A DNA stretch of 48,019 bases. Source: Comamonadaceae bacterium (GTDB taxonomy: Bacteria; Pseudomonadota; Gammaproteobacteria; Burkholderiales; Burkholderiaceae_C). The notes under the pieces were generated by a model. It did no database searches. It saw only the letters and a list, made by a program, of their open reading frames with translations, and was not told the DNA's origin. Position numbers and translations under genes: made by a program. Below, piece after piece: positions 1 to 7,671 of the stretch (positions are counted from its first letter, which is position 1; each line of letters opens with the position of its first letter). The stretch spans positions 1 to 48,019 of the forward strand of contig JAAFJC010000018.1 in assembly GCA_013297925.1 (NCBI GenBank). The letters are read 5' to 3'.

Positions 1-982
1 TTCTCTCTTTCACGACCTGCTTCCAGCGCCGAATATCTGCCGCGATATAGGAGCCAAACGCCTCCGCGCTCATCTGCATCGGCTCAACGGCTTCTGCGGC
101 CAAGCGTTGCTTGAAGTCCGCCGCCGTAATCACTTTGTTGAGCTCGGCATTGATGCGCTGCACGATCTCAGCAGGCATCTTGGCCGGGCCGGAAATGCCA
201 TACCACTGGATGCCATCAAAGCCTTTGTAGCCGAGCTCATCGAGCGTCGGCACATTGGGGAAATTCGGGTGGCGCTGCTTGCCTGTGACGGCCAAGGCTT
301 TGAGCTTGCCGCCTTGCAGATGCGGGGTGGCAGCGGCCAAGCCAGGCATCATGGCCTGCGTGGAGCCGGTGAACATATCGTTGATGGCCGGTGCGATGCC
401 GCGATAGGGCACATGCACGGCGAAGATGCCCGCAGCGGCTTTGAGCTGCTCCATCGCCAAATGCGTGAGCGAGCCTTGGCCGGCCGAGCCATAGCTGAGC
501 TTGCCCACATTTTTCTTGGCGTAGTCGATGAATTCTTTGGCACTGCTCACAGGCAGGCTGCTGGGCACGACGAGCACATTCGGCGTGCCGCCAATCATGC
601 CAATCGGCGTGAAATCCGCAATCGCGTCATAGGGCAGCTTGCGCGTGGCGGGGCTCGTGCCATGCGTGGCCACATAGCTTTGCATCAGCGTGTAGCCATC
701 GGGTGCAGCGCGAGCGGTGGTTTGGCAGGCCACCACACCGCCGCCGCCAGAGATGTTTTCCACCACGATGGAGCCGCCCAAGCCGCGCGCCAAACGGTCT
801 GACACTTGCCGCGCAATGAAATCACTGCCGCCGCCGGCCGCCACGGGCACGATGAGGCGAATCGGTTTGTTGGGATAAGCCTGCGCAAACGCGGGGAGCG
901 CGATGAGCGCTGAGCCAGCAGACAAGCCGCTGCCGATGCGAATGATGCTTTGGCGGCGATTGATGTTGAAAGGGGTTCGCAT
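1..982 (-). CDS. Bug-family (TctC) periplasmic solute-binding protein, 3' end cut by window edge
   Basis: The reading frame starts at the ATG at 982 and stays open for 327 codons to the window edge, so only the last few residues are missing (the family is usually about 320-330 aa). The N-terminus has an arginine pair (N8 R9 R10) and a hydrophobic stretch ending near AFAQA, which fits an export signal. The mature part opens with YPNKPIRLIVPVAAGGGSD, the hallmark of Bug/TctC proteins. These bind carboxylates or other small anions in the periplasm, sometimes for a tripartite tricarboxylate transporter. Later parts also fit the family (PYRGIAPAINDMFTG near residue 200; NVPTLDELG further on). No TctA/TctB membrane genes are in the window, so it may be an orphan, which is common in Burkholderiales. 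The ligand cannot be predicted. Confidence 0.93.
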   Translation of the reverse strand, partial: MRTPFNINRRQSIIRIGSGLSAGSALIALPAFAQAYPNKPIRLIVPVAAGGGSDFIARQVSDRLARGLGGSIVVENISGGGGVVACQTTARAAPDGYTLMQSYVATHGTSPATRKLPYDAIADFTPIGMIGGTPNVLVVPSSLPVSSAKEFIDYAKKNVGKLSYGSAGQGSLTHLAMEQLKAAAGIFAVHVPYRGIAPAINDMFTGSTQAMMPGLAAATPHLQGGKLKALAVTGKQRHPNFPNVPTLDELGYKGFDGIQWYGISGPAKMPAEIVQRINAELNKVITAADFKQRLAAEAVEPMQMSAEAFGSYIAADIRRWKQVVKER

Positions 983-1079
983 GCTTGTCTCCTGCGGGTA
1001 CTGCTTTTTGTAGAGGCTCTATTGTCGCGGCAGCAAGCGCGAGCGATGGTCGCGTTTTTAGGCCGTGTCGATCTAGCTG

Positions 1080-2285
1080 TTATTCGCTGACTTCAACGCG
1101 CATGCCAGCGGAGAGCAACCGCTTTTCCAGTGCATCGCCGAAAGCGACGCTCGGCGTGATCACACCAGCCGCCTTTGGTAGTTTGCTTTCGTTCTCGGCC
1201 ATTGCCAGCGCGGATTCGCACATCATCTTTACCGTTGCGCCATTGCCGGCATCCAATGAATCGCCAATCACAGCGCGCAGCTTGTGGCCTTGGGCAGAGT
1301 GCCCGATCAGCTCGGCTTTGAAAAAGCCGCGCGCCATGCTCGCTGGGCTCGGGCCTTCGCCGGGCTGGGGGATCATGCGTTGCGCCATTTTTCGCACTGG
1401 CGAGAAGGCTAGCATGCCCATGCTGATCTTTGAGCCCACACCAAAGCTTGCTGCCACGGCTCCCGCCGCCAGAGAGCGGCCAAAGCGCAGGTATTCTTGG
1501 TAGCTGGCTGTTTGCCCCCGAAGCGCCAAGCTGCGGCGCACCACGCGTGTGTTGACCGGCCCCATCACAAAGAGGCCGAGCCAGGCTTTGAAATCAGCAT
1601 CGTGATGCGCGCCCAGCGGATCGCGGTGAGCTGCCACGTCTTTCGGCACGGTGCCCGCCGGGTTGAGCAGGAACGGATTGTTCAAAGCTTTGCTCTGCTT
1701 GGATTCGATCATGTTCATCACAGAAGCGAGCGTGCCGCCATTGAGTCCACCGCCGCCCAATGTGAACGCGGCTTTGATGGTGGTGCAGTCTTCACCAAAG
1801 CGATTCTTCATCTCGCGCATCAGCAAGTAAGTCCCCAAATCGCTGGGCACAGAATCAAAACCGCAGCCGGGCACGATGCGTGTGCCGTCACCCAGCGCTT
1901 GCTCATGATGTGCATCGATCATCTGCCGAATCCAAGGCGTCTCGCCCGTGATGTCGCAATAATGCGTTTGCTTCGCCACACATGCAGCCACGAGCTTGCT
2001 GCCGTAAAGCGCATAGGGCCCCGCGCAACTGAGCACGACTCGGGCAGATGAAGCGAGCTCGGCCAAAGCAGATTCGTCCTGCGCATCAGCAACGATGATT
2101 GGAATGTCTTGCACGCTTGGATGCCGCTTGGCCTCAGTATCCCGCGCCGCTTCCATTTTGGCCAATGAACGTCCAGCAATTGCCCAGCGGGTAGAACTGT
2201 CAGCACGAGAAGCCAGGTAAGCAATGGCTTGCTGCCCTACAAAGCCAGTAGCGCCGTACAGAATCAGGTCAAATGTCTTTCTCAT
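1080..2285 (-). CDS. Saccharopine dehydrogenase-like / trans-acting enoyl reductase family oxidoreductase
   Basis: 401 aa from the ATG at 2285, which has an AAAAGG ribosome-binding site 5-6 nt upstream. An upstream in-frame ATG at 2336 would add 17 residues but lacks such a site. The protein begins with a Rossmann motif, GATGFVG at residues 10-16, followed by SCAGPYALYG, HYCDITGETPW and VPGCGFDSVPSD. These blocks are typical of the family that includes saccharopine-dehydrogenase-like proteins and the mycobacterial trans-acting enoyl reductases. It probably uses NAD(P)H on an acyl or other carbonyl/enoyl substrate, which is not identified. It lies divergent to the MipA gene across a 160-bp gap and is the nearest same-strand neighbour of the Bug gene. 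Confidence 0.9.
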   Translation of the reverse strand: MRKTFDLILYGATGFVGQQAIAYLASRADSSTRWAIAGRSLAKMEAARDTEAKRHPSVQDIPIIVADAQDESALAELASSARVVLSCAGPYALYGSKLVAACVAKQTHYCDITGETPWIRQMIDAHHEQALGDGTRIVPGCGFDSVPSDLGTYLLMREMKNRFGEDCTTIKAAFTLGGGGLNGGTLASVMNMIESKQSKALNNPFLLNPAGTVPKDVAAHRDPLGAHHDADFKAWLGLFVMGPVNTRVVRRSLALRGQTASYQEYLRFGRSLAAGAVAASFGVGSKISMGMLAFSPVRKMAQRMIPQPGEGPSPASMARGFFKAELIGHSAQGHKLRAVIGDSLDAGNGATVKMMCESALAMAENESKLPKAAGVITPSVAFGDALEKRLLSAGMRVEVSE

Positions 2286-2445
2286 CGTTGCCTTTTCAAG
2301 TGAGTGTCCAGTGTAGTTCTTCAAAGCGCACTGCATCTGAGGCTCTGCGAATCTCTATTTCCCCTGCTCCTGAATGGGATAAGCATCATTGCAGACGCGC
2401 GCGGCCACCCTAGCTATGATCCATTCATTGACTTGAAAGATCATT

Positions 2446-3273
2446 ATGAAACGTATCAGTATTTATTTGACCATGTTGGCTTCATTCGTTGGCATTAGCT
2501 CAGCTAAAGCCCAGCAGGGCGCAGATTTGCCTTTGTGGGAGCTGGGCGCGTTCGGCCTAGGTGTTTCTCAGCAGGCCTATCCCGGCTCGGATCAGCAAGT
2601 CAATCGTGGGCTGGCATTACCGTATTTCATCTACCGTGGGCAATATCTTCGTGCAGACCAAGGCACGGCTGGCCTGCGTGCCATCAAGACGGATGACTTT
2701 GAGCTCGACATTGGCGTTGCCGGTTCATTTGGCTCGGGTTCAGACGAGATCGAAGCGCGCAAAGGGATGTCCCAGCTTGGCACGCTGGTGGAGTTTGGGC
2801 CGCGCGTGAAGTGGAATTTGGGCGAAGGCCCCGGCAAAGGGCGCTGGAGTGTGGCCTTGCCGCTGCGAGGCGTTTTTGATCTGAGCGATGGTGGCGAGTA
2901 TCGCGGCCTGGCCTTCGAGCCTGAGCTCGTCTTCTCCCGCCGAAGCCCCACTGGCTGGGCCTATTCCAGCAGTGTGGGAGCGATCATCGCCAATCGCCAG
3001 CTGGCTGACACCTACTATGGCGTGGCCTCGCCCTTTGCTTTGGCCAATCGCCCAGCCTATGCTGCCAAGAGCGGGCTTGTGGCTTGGCGTTTGGGCGTTT
3101 CTGCCACACGCAGCATCACGCCCGATTGGCGCTTTTTCAGCTTCGCCCGGATTGATTCCGTAGCTGGCGCAGCCAATGAAGACAGCCCCTTGGTCAAACA
3201 GAAAAATGGCGCGTCCGTCGGCATCGGCTTGTCTTACACCTGGCTGCGCTCTGAAGCCAAAGCCCGCCCCTAA
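2446..3273 (+). CDS. MipA/OmpV family outer-membrane protein
   Basis: 275 aa. Residues 1-22 form a signal peptide with a likely cut after AKA. The mature protein is rich in alternating beta-strand segments and aromatic residues and ends close to an aromatic-rich strand (GIGLSYTWLRS). The opening (WELGAFGLGVSQQAYPGSDQ), the block PYFIYRGQYLRADQGTAGLRA and the final strand match MipA/OmpV proteins. These are outer-membrane beta-barrels, in some species scaffolds for murein enzymes and in others induced by stress or antibiotics. A hairpin follows the stop codon, so it is probably a single-gene transcript. Confidence 0.92.
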   Translation: MKRISIYLTMLASFVGISSAKAQQGADLPLWELGAFGLGVSQQAYPGSDQQVNRGLALPYFIYRGQYLRADQGTAGLRAIKTDDFELDIGVAGSFGSGSDEIEARKGMSQLGTLVEFGPRVKWNLGEGPGKGRWSVALPLRGVFDLSDGGEYRGLAFEPELVFSRRSPTGWAYSSSVGAIIANRQLADTYYGVASPFALANRPAYAAKSGLVAWRLGVSATRSITPDWRFFSFARIDSVAGAANEDSPLVKQKNGASVGIGLSYTWLRSEAKARP

Positions 3274-3292
3274 TAAAGCCGCGTCTGCCTTT

Positions 3293-3312
3293 AAAGCACC
3301 CTTGGGTGCTTT
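3293..3312 (+). terminator. Hairpin after the MipA/OmpV gene, probable terminator
   Basis: AAAGCACC-CTTG-GGTGCTTT is a perfect 8-bp stem with a tetraloop, 19 nt after the stop codon. The T tract is short, with only the three stem T's, so termination may be inefficient. Confidence 0.6.
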
Positions 3313-3343
3313 GGCATCTGCTTGGCGCTAGGATGACTACCCG

Positions 3344-4351
3344 ATGGATTCTCTTTCACAACTCGTTTTAGGCGCAGCCATTGGCGTAGCCGTCATGGGC
3401 AGGCGCACTGCCGTTTGGAAGGCTGCTTTGTGGGGCGGCATTGCCGGCACGATCCCCGATCTGGATGCCTTGCTCGATTTTGGCGATCCGGTGCGCAACA
3501 TGACATATCACCGCGCGGAGAGCCATGGTCTGTTTTATCTCACGCTGCTTGCACCACTTTTAGCTTGGTTGGTAAGCAAGCTGCATGGCGAGGCTGCACT
3601 CTTCAAACGCTGGTGTGTGGCGCTTTGGCTCGCACTCTTCACGCATCCTTTGCTCGATTGGTTCACCATTTATGGCACGCAGCTAATGCAGCCTTTCTCG
3701 GAGCATCCTTATGGCCTGGGCAGCATGTTCATCGTTGATCCGCTTTACACCTTGCCCTTACTGTTGGGCGTGATCATCGCGCTATCGATGAGGCAGTTTG
3801 CGGGGCTGCGCTGGAATGCTGTTGCTTTAGGATTTTCTTGCATGTATTTGGCTTGGAGCGTTGTCGCGCAAGCGCATGTGGAGCGGTTTGTGCGCGCGCA
3901 GCTGCAAACTCAAAGCCAAGGCTATTCACTGTTCTTCGTCACGCCAACGCCGCTCAACACGTTGGTTTGGCGAGTGGTGGTAATGAATGAACAAAGCTAT
4001 TCGGAAGGTTTTTATTCTTTCTTTGATAAGAGCGGTCCCATCAAGCTGGACAGTTTCGATCATCAACCGCAGCTGATCAACGATCTCAAAGGCAATTGGG
4101 CAACCGAGCGCATGGCATGGTTCACCAATGGCTTTTACAGCTTGCGCGAGGTCAAAGGCGAAGCCATCTTGACTGATCTGCGCATGGGGCAGGAACCTGG
4201 CTATGTGTTTCAGTTTGCCCTCGCGCAGCGTGAAGGTAATGCTTGGAAAGAGATCACGCCCATAGCGCGGGGTAACCGTGGCGATCCCGCCAAAGCGCTG
4301 CCATGGCTGTGGGCGCGCATCAAAGGGCAAGACGTGCCGCCACCGCGGTAA
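3344..4351 (+). CDS. YdjM/YbcI-type membrane-bound metal-dependent hydrolase
   Basis: 335 aa. The N-terminal 180 residues contain several hydrophobic segments and the histidine/aspartate blocks of the YdjM family (PF04307, formerly DUF457): GTIPDLDAL near residue 40, TYHRAESHG near 60 and FTHPLLDWF near 105. These residues are thought to bind metal in a membrane-embedded phospholipase-like site. The C-terminal half is soluble and carries a domain often seen in longer YdjM relatives. The gene ends 10 nt before the AraC-type gene, so co-transcription is likely. The substrate is unknown; E. coli YdjM is LexA-controlled, but no LexA box was recognised here. Confidence 0.88.
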   Translation: MDSLSQLVLGAAIGVAVMGRRTAVWKAALWGGIAGTIPDLDALLDFGDPVRNMTYHRAESHGLFYLTLLAPLLAWLVSKLHGEAALFKRWCVALWLALFTHPLLDWFTIYGTQLMQPFSEHPYGLGSMFIVDPLYTLPLLLGVIIALSMRQFAGLRWNAVALGFSCMYLAWSVVAQAHVERFVRAQLQTQSQGYSLFFVTPTPLNTLVWRVVVMNEQSYSEGFYSFFDKSGPIKLDSFDHQPQLINDLKGNWATERMAWFTNGFYSLREVKGEAILTDLRMGQEPGYVFQFALAQREGNAWKEITPIARGNRGDPAKALPWLWARIKGQDVPPPR

Positions 4352-4361
4352 AGGATGGGTT

Positions 4362-5249
4362 ATGAGCAATTTGCAGAGCGAACTCTCCTTCGCCAAACAA
4401 GGCAGCAAGCAAGCGCAACCCACACTGCAGCATGCCAAGATTTTTGCCACCTCCAAAACTTACGGCTGGGATGGCATCTATGCCGAGGTGGGAGAAAACC
4501 AAGGCTGGCATGTGGAAGACATGGTGCCTGTGGGGCATTACATTGCGATTTCGCGAGATACCGAAGATTTTCATTTCAAGGTAAAAGATGCGGCGGGCAT
4601 TTGGCAGCCGGTGGTTATGAAGCCGGGTACGCTGTGGATACAGCCTGCCAACCAGCCCTTTAGCTTCGATGTGCAAACCATGGCACGATGGTGCGGCGTG
4701 ATTGTGCAGCCCGCCAAGCTCAAGGCGCTGGTAGGCTCCGAATCGGCAGTTGAGCCCGTGATTGGCCTGTTTGATGAGGTGCTCACACCCGTGATGCAAG
4801 CCATTTGCGCCGAGGTGCTGCGCGGCGGCAGCTCAGGGCGCAAGTTCGCCGAGGCCATGACCCTGGTGATCGGCACGCAGCTCTTGCGCCTCTTCGGCGA
4901 AGCCAATGCAGCGCCGAAAGGCGGCATCACCGGGCGGCAACTTCGCCTCGTGGCCGATCATGTGGATCAGCGGATTGACCGAGACATTTCAGTCGAAAAA
5001 CTCGCGCAATTGGTCGGCCTCTCTGAAGCCCATTTCGCCCGCGCCTTCAAGCAAACCACCGGCGTATCGCCGCACAAATACGTGACCGAGCGCCGCCTAG
5101 AGCGCGGCAAGCGCTTGCTGGCTGACACGCAAGACTCCATCGCCCAAATCGCCCTCGATTGCGGCTTCGCAGACCAAGCCCATTTCGCCCGCAGCTTCGC
5201 CCAGCATTACGGTAGCTCACCATCGGCGCTGCGCAAATCGTTTGGCTAA
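4362..5249 (+). CDS. AraC/XylS-family transcriptional regulator
   Basis: 295 aa from the ATG at 4362, preceded by AAGGATGGG. A longer in-frame start would overlap the preceding gene and has no comparable site. The C-terminal 100 residues hold the double helix-turn-helix: helix blocks around LAQLVGLSEAHFARAFKQ and IAQIALDCGFADQAHFARSF, followed by the family's P-S-A-L-R ending. The N-terminal about 180 residues form a cupin-like sensing domain with no assignable ligand. The exported alpha/beta hydrolase and NTF2-like genes lie directly downstream on the same strand and are plausible targets (inference from position only). Confidence 0.93.
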   Translation: MSNLQSELSFAKQGSKQAQPTLQHAKIFATSKTYGWDGIYAEVGENQGWHVEDMVPVGHYIAISRDTEDFHFKVKDAAGIWQPVVMKPGTLWIQPANQPFSFDVQTMARWCGVIVQPAKLKALVGSESAVEPVIGLFDEVLTPVMQAICAEVLRGGSSGRKFAEAMTLVIGTQLLRLFGEANAAPKGGITGRQLRLVADHVDQRIDRDISVEKLAQLVGLSEAHFARAFKQTTGVSPHKYVTERRLERGKRLLADTQDSIAQIALDCGFADQAHFARSFAQHYGSSPSALRKSFG

Positions 5250-5252
5250 TCA

Positions 5253-5292
5253 CTATTAAATTGATAGCTGCTTGCGCAGATTCTATGCCGGC
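5253..5292 (-). repeat. Dispersed palindromic repeat, copy A (intergenic)
   Basis: Read on the minus strand it starts GCCGGCATAGAATCTGCGC and ends with an AGCTATCAATTTAATAG arm. It sits just after the AraC gene and matches copies at 7611, 9138, 10563, 17313, 31354 and elsewhere. See the finding on the repeat family. Confidence 0.8.
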
Positions 5293-5302
5293 GATATGCC
5301 GG
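5288..5302 (+). terminator. Small hairpin overlapping repeat copy A, possible terminator
   Basis: CCGGC-GATAT-GCCGG is a 5-bp GC stem followed by TTTCTCTTT. It could end the ydjM-like/araC transcript. The stem is short, so this is tentative. Confidence 0.4.
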
Positions 5303-5465
5303 TTTCTCTTTAAATTCTCCTTGGAAACATAAGCGCAGGATTGTCCAAACACCGCAGTTTTTGACAAGTCAGGGCAGAGCATTCCCGGAACAATTCATTC
5401 CATCGCAGCGACTGATTCACAAGGTGTGAAGCGGGTTGTGAAATGAAATGTTTTAGGAGTTCATC

Positions 5466-6473
5466 ATGTCTATTTCTCGCTTTTCTTCTCGTGCAGTCAT
5501 TGCTGCTGGTCTTGGCTTCGCTTTGACCGCTGTGGCACAAGCCGCTTCGTTTACCGTGGAGCGCGTCACCTTCAAATCCGGTGGCGAAACGCTGGTCGGC
5601 CAGCTTTACATCCCAAGCGGTGTGAACAAAGCCAAGCCTACTGAAGCCGCCGTCGTCACTGGTGCTTGGATGACGATCAAAGAGCAAATGGCGGGCCGCT
5701 ATGCCAAAGAATTAGCTGAGCGCGGCATCGTGGCTTTGGCTTTTGATTTCCGCAGCTGGGGCGAGAGCGGCGGCCAGCCTCGCGCCATGGAGAATCCGAA
5801 AACCAAGACGGAAGACATCCGCGCGGCAGTGGCCTTCTTGGGCACACGCGGCGAAGTGAAGAAAAACGCGATTTCTGGCTTGGGCTTGTGCGCCAGCGCT
5901 GGCTATATGGCCGAAGCCGCTGCCACAAGCAATATGCGCTCCGTCGCACTCGTTGCGCCTTGGCTGCATGATCGCGCGATTGTGAATGCCGTGTATGGCG
6001 GCGAGCAGAGCGTGCAAAACCTCATCAACGTGAGCCGCGAGGCCGAGAAAAAGTTCAAAACCACCGGCCAAGCCACCTTGCTCAAAGCCGCAAGCACAAC
6101 GGACAAAACCGCTTTGATGTTCAACGTGCCTTACTACACCGAGGCTGATCGCGGCATGATCCCGCAGTGGGAAAACAAATTCAATGTGGCTTCATGGGAA
6201 GGCTGGCTCACGTTGGACGCGATGCCCACAGCACCCCGTATCAAGCAGCCGCTACTCATGGTGCACAGCGATGCAGCCGCGATTCCCAATGGTGCTCGCC
6301 AATTCTTCAGCGCCGTGCAAGCGCCTAAGAAAGATCTGTGGCTCTCTGATGTGAATCAGTTCGCCTTCTACGACGGCGCAGCGCCTGTGAAGCAAGCCGC
6401 AGATGCCGTGGCCACGCACTTCCGCGCCCCCAACACCGTAATGCCACAAGTGTCATTGCTCACGGCTCAGTAA
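5466..6473 (+). CDS. Exported alpha/beta hydrolase (dienelactone hydrolase/YcjY-like)
   Basis: 335 aa with a strong TTTTAGGAG ribosome-binding site. Residues 1-27 are a signal peptide (cut near AQA/AS), so the enzyme is probably periplasmic. The fold blocks are present: FDFRSWGESGG at about 93-103 and a nucleophile elbow G140-L-C142-A-S-A-G at 140-146. The elbow has cysteine as the expected nucleophile, as in dienelactone hydrolases. D269 (in HSDAAAIP) is a candidate acid. Where relatives usually have the catalytic histidine before an FYD/LYD motif, this protein reads VNQFAFYD (296-303), so the histidine seems replaced. It is followed by an exported NTF2-like gene with a very similar leader. 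The substrate is unknown. Confidence 0.85.
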   Translation: MSISRFSSRAVIAAGLGFALTAVAQAASFTVERVTFKSGGETLVGQLYIPSGVNKAKPTEAAVVTGAWMTIKEQMAGRYAKELAERGIVALAFDFRSWGESGGQPRAMENPKTKTEDIRAAVAFLGTRGEVKKNAISGLGLCASAGYMAEAAATSNMRSVALVAPWLHDRAIVNAVYGGEQSVQNLINVSREAEKKFKTTGQATLLKAASTTDKTALMFNVPYYTEADRGMIPQWENKFNVASWEGWLTLDAMPTAPRIKQPLLMVHSDAAAIPNGARQFFSAVQAPKKDLWLSDVNQFAFYDGAAPVKQAADAVATHFRAPNTVMPQVSLLTAQ

Positions 6474-6517
6474 TTTTTCCCTCAACCTTTCCTTTCATTT
6501 AGTCCAGGAGTTTCATC

Positions 6518-7057
6518 ATGTCCACCAAATCCATCTTCGCCTCCGCAGCCCTCGCATTCGCTGCATCCTCTTTTGCTCAAACCGCTACACCGCTCAGCCC
6601 GGTAGGCGAGCCCGAGGCTTCCAAAGTCATCAGCGTCGTCTCCAGTATCCCGCTGGCTGTTGATCTCGCTGCTTACGACATGGCCGAAAAAGCATTCGCC
6701 CCCGAAGTGGTGATCGACTACACCAGCCTCTGGGGCGGCACGCCCAACACCATGACGCCTGCGGAGCTCATGACCGCTTGGCGCGGCATCGTGCCTGGCT
6801 TTGATGCCACTTGGCATGAGCTGTCTCAAGTCACCGCGCAAGTCAATGGCAGCAAAGCCACCGCAGGTGCCTTCGTTGATGGCCGCCACTGGTTTGGCGA
6901 CAAGCTCTGGAGACCCGTGGGCAACTACGAATGGGATTTGGAGAAGCAGGGCGGCCAATGGAAAGTCACGCGCATGGCTTTCAAGATGACGCAAGAGATC
7001 GGGGATCGCGCGGTGGCAGGCTTGGCCATGGAAAAAGCAAAAGTATCCTCCAAGTGA
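6518..7057 (+). CDS. Exported NTF2-like (SnoaL-type) protein
   Basis: 179 aa. A signal peptide (residues 1 to about 20, ending SSFAQ) is followed by a single cone-shaped NTF2-like domain. The helix block DLAAYDMAEKAFAPEVVIDYTSLWGG and later strands (KATAGAFVDGRHWF, GNYEWDLEKQGGQWKVTRMAFK) match SnoaL-like proteins, which are either small hydrolase/isomerase enzymes or ligand-binding proteins. The ribosome-binding site CCAGGAG lies 8 nt upstream. It lies 44 bp after the exported alpha/beta hydrolase, and a strong terminator follows, so the two probably form one operon acting on the same exported substrate (inference). Confidence 0.85.
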   Translation: MSTKSIFASAALAFAASSFAQTATPLSPVGEPEASKVISVVSSIPLAVDLAAYDMAEKAFAPEVVIDYTSLWGGTPNTMTPAELMTAWRGIVPGFDATWHELSQVTAQVNGSKATAGAFVDGRHWFGDKLWRPVGNYEWDLEKQGGQWKVTRMAFKMTQEIGDRAVAGLAMEKAKVSSK

Positions 7058-7114
7058 TGTGGGGTTCATCCGTCAAAGACAGATAAATCTACACTCATGG
7101 CCTCGCTTTGCCGC

Positions 7115-7138
7115 AACCGCCTTCGGGCGGTTTTTTTT
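7115..7138 (+). terminator. Rho-independent terminator
   Basis: AACCGCC-TTCG-GGCGGTT forms a 7-bp stem with a UUCG-type loop followed by a run of T's. It ends the alpha/beta hydrolase and NTF2-like operon. Confidence 0.93.
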
Positions 7139-7173
7139 ATTGATACGATGTTGCCTTGTTTCAGAGATTTCAT

Positions 7174-7587
7174 ATGCAACCCTTTCACCTCGCCTTCCCC
7201 GTTACCGACTTGCACAAAGCCCGCGCCTTCTATGGCGATTTGCTGGGCTGCCCGGAGGGGCGCAGCAGCTCAGAATGGGTCGATTTCAATTTCCACGGCC
7301 ACCAAATCGTGGCGCATCTGTGCCCGACGATGAATACCGATACCGCCAAAAGCGAGGTCGATGGCCATGGCGTGCCGGTGCGGCATTTCGGCTTGGTGAT
7401 GAATTTGCCGGAGTGGGAAGCGCTGGCTGCTAAGCTGAAGGCAATGGGTACGAAATTCATCATCGAACCCTACATCCGCTTCAAAGGCGAGCCGGGCGAG
7501 CAGGCCACGATGTTCTTCCTCGATCCGTTTGGCAATGCGATTGAGTTCAAGGCATTCAAAAGCCTGAATTCGCTGTTTGCGAAGTAG
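7174..7587 (+). CDS. VOC-family (glyoxalase/dioxygenase fold) protein
   Basis: 137 aa from the ATG at 7174; an upstream TTG at 7156 is a weaker choice. The opening [23 protein letters not shown] and the ending [15 protein letters not shown] are the classic start and end of a vicinal-oxygen-chelate module. Candidate metal ligands are H5, H71 and E124, so it may be an active metalloenzyme such as a lyase, isomerase or dioxygenase rather than a binding-only protein. It stands between a terminator and the monooxygenase gene, and a repeat follows its stop codon. Confidence 0.9.
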   Translation: MQPFHLAFPVTDLHKARAFYGDLLGCPEGRSSSEWVDFNFHGHQIVAHLCPTMNTDTAKSEVDGHGVPVRHFGLVMNLPEWEALAAKLKAMGTKFIIEPYIRFKGEPGEQATMFFLDPFGNAIEFKAFKSLNSLFAK

Positions 7588-7598
7588 TTTCTAAGTGC

Positions 7599-7649
7599 TT
7601 TGGGCAGTTCGCCGGCATAGAATATGCGCAGAGCGCTATCAAATTGATA
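7599..7649 (+). repeat. Upstream direct repeat flanking the monooxygenase gene (contains dispersed repeat copy B, 7611-7649)
   Basis: Positions 7599-7629 are identical base for base to 9126-9156, and similarity continues to about 7645. The shared block includes the sequence that in the downstream copy encodes the last codons and stop of the monooxygenase gene. The core GCCGGCATAGAATATGCGC is the start of the dispersed repeat. Confidence 0.9.
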
Positions 7650-7671
7650 CTTTCTTAGAAGGCCATCACTG

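Noticed and set aside
985-1503. Open frame of 172 codons on the plus strand
   Set aside because: It is the antisense of the saccharopine-dehydrogenase-like gene and has low-complexity Ser/Ala/Pro composition with no ribosome-binding site.
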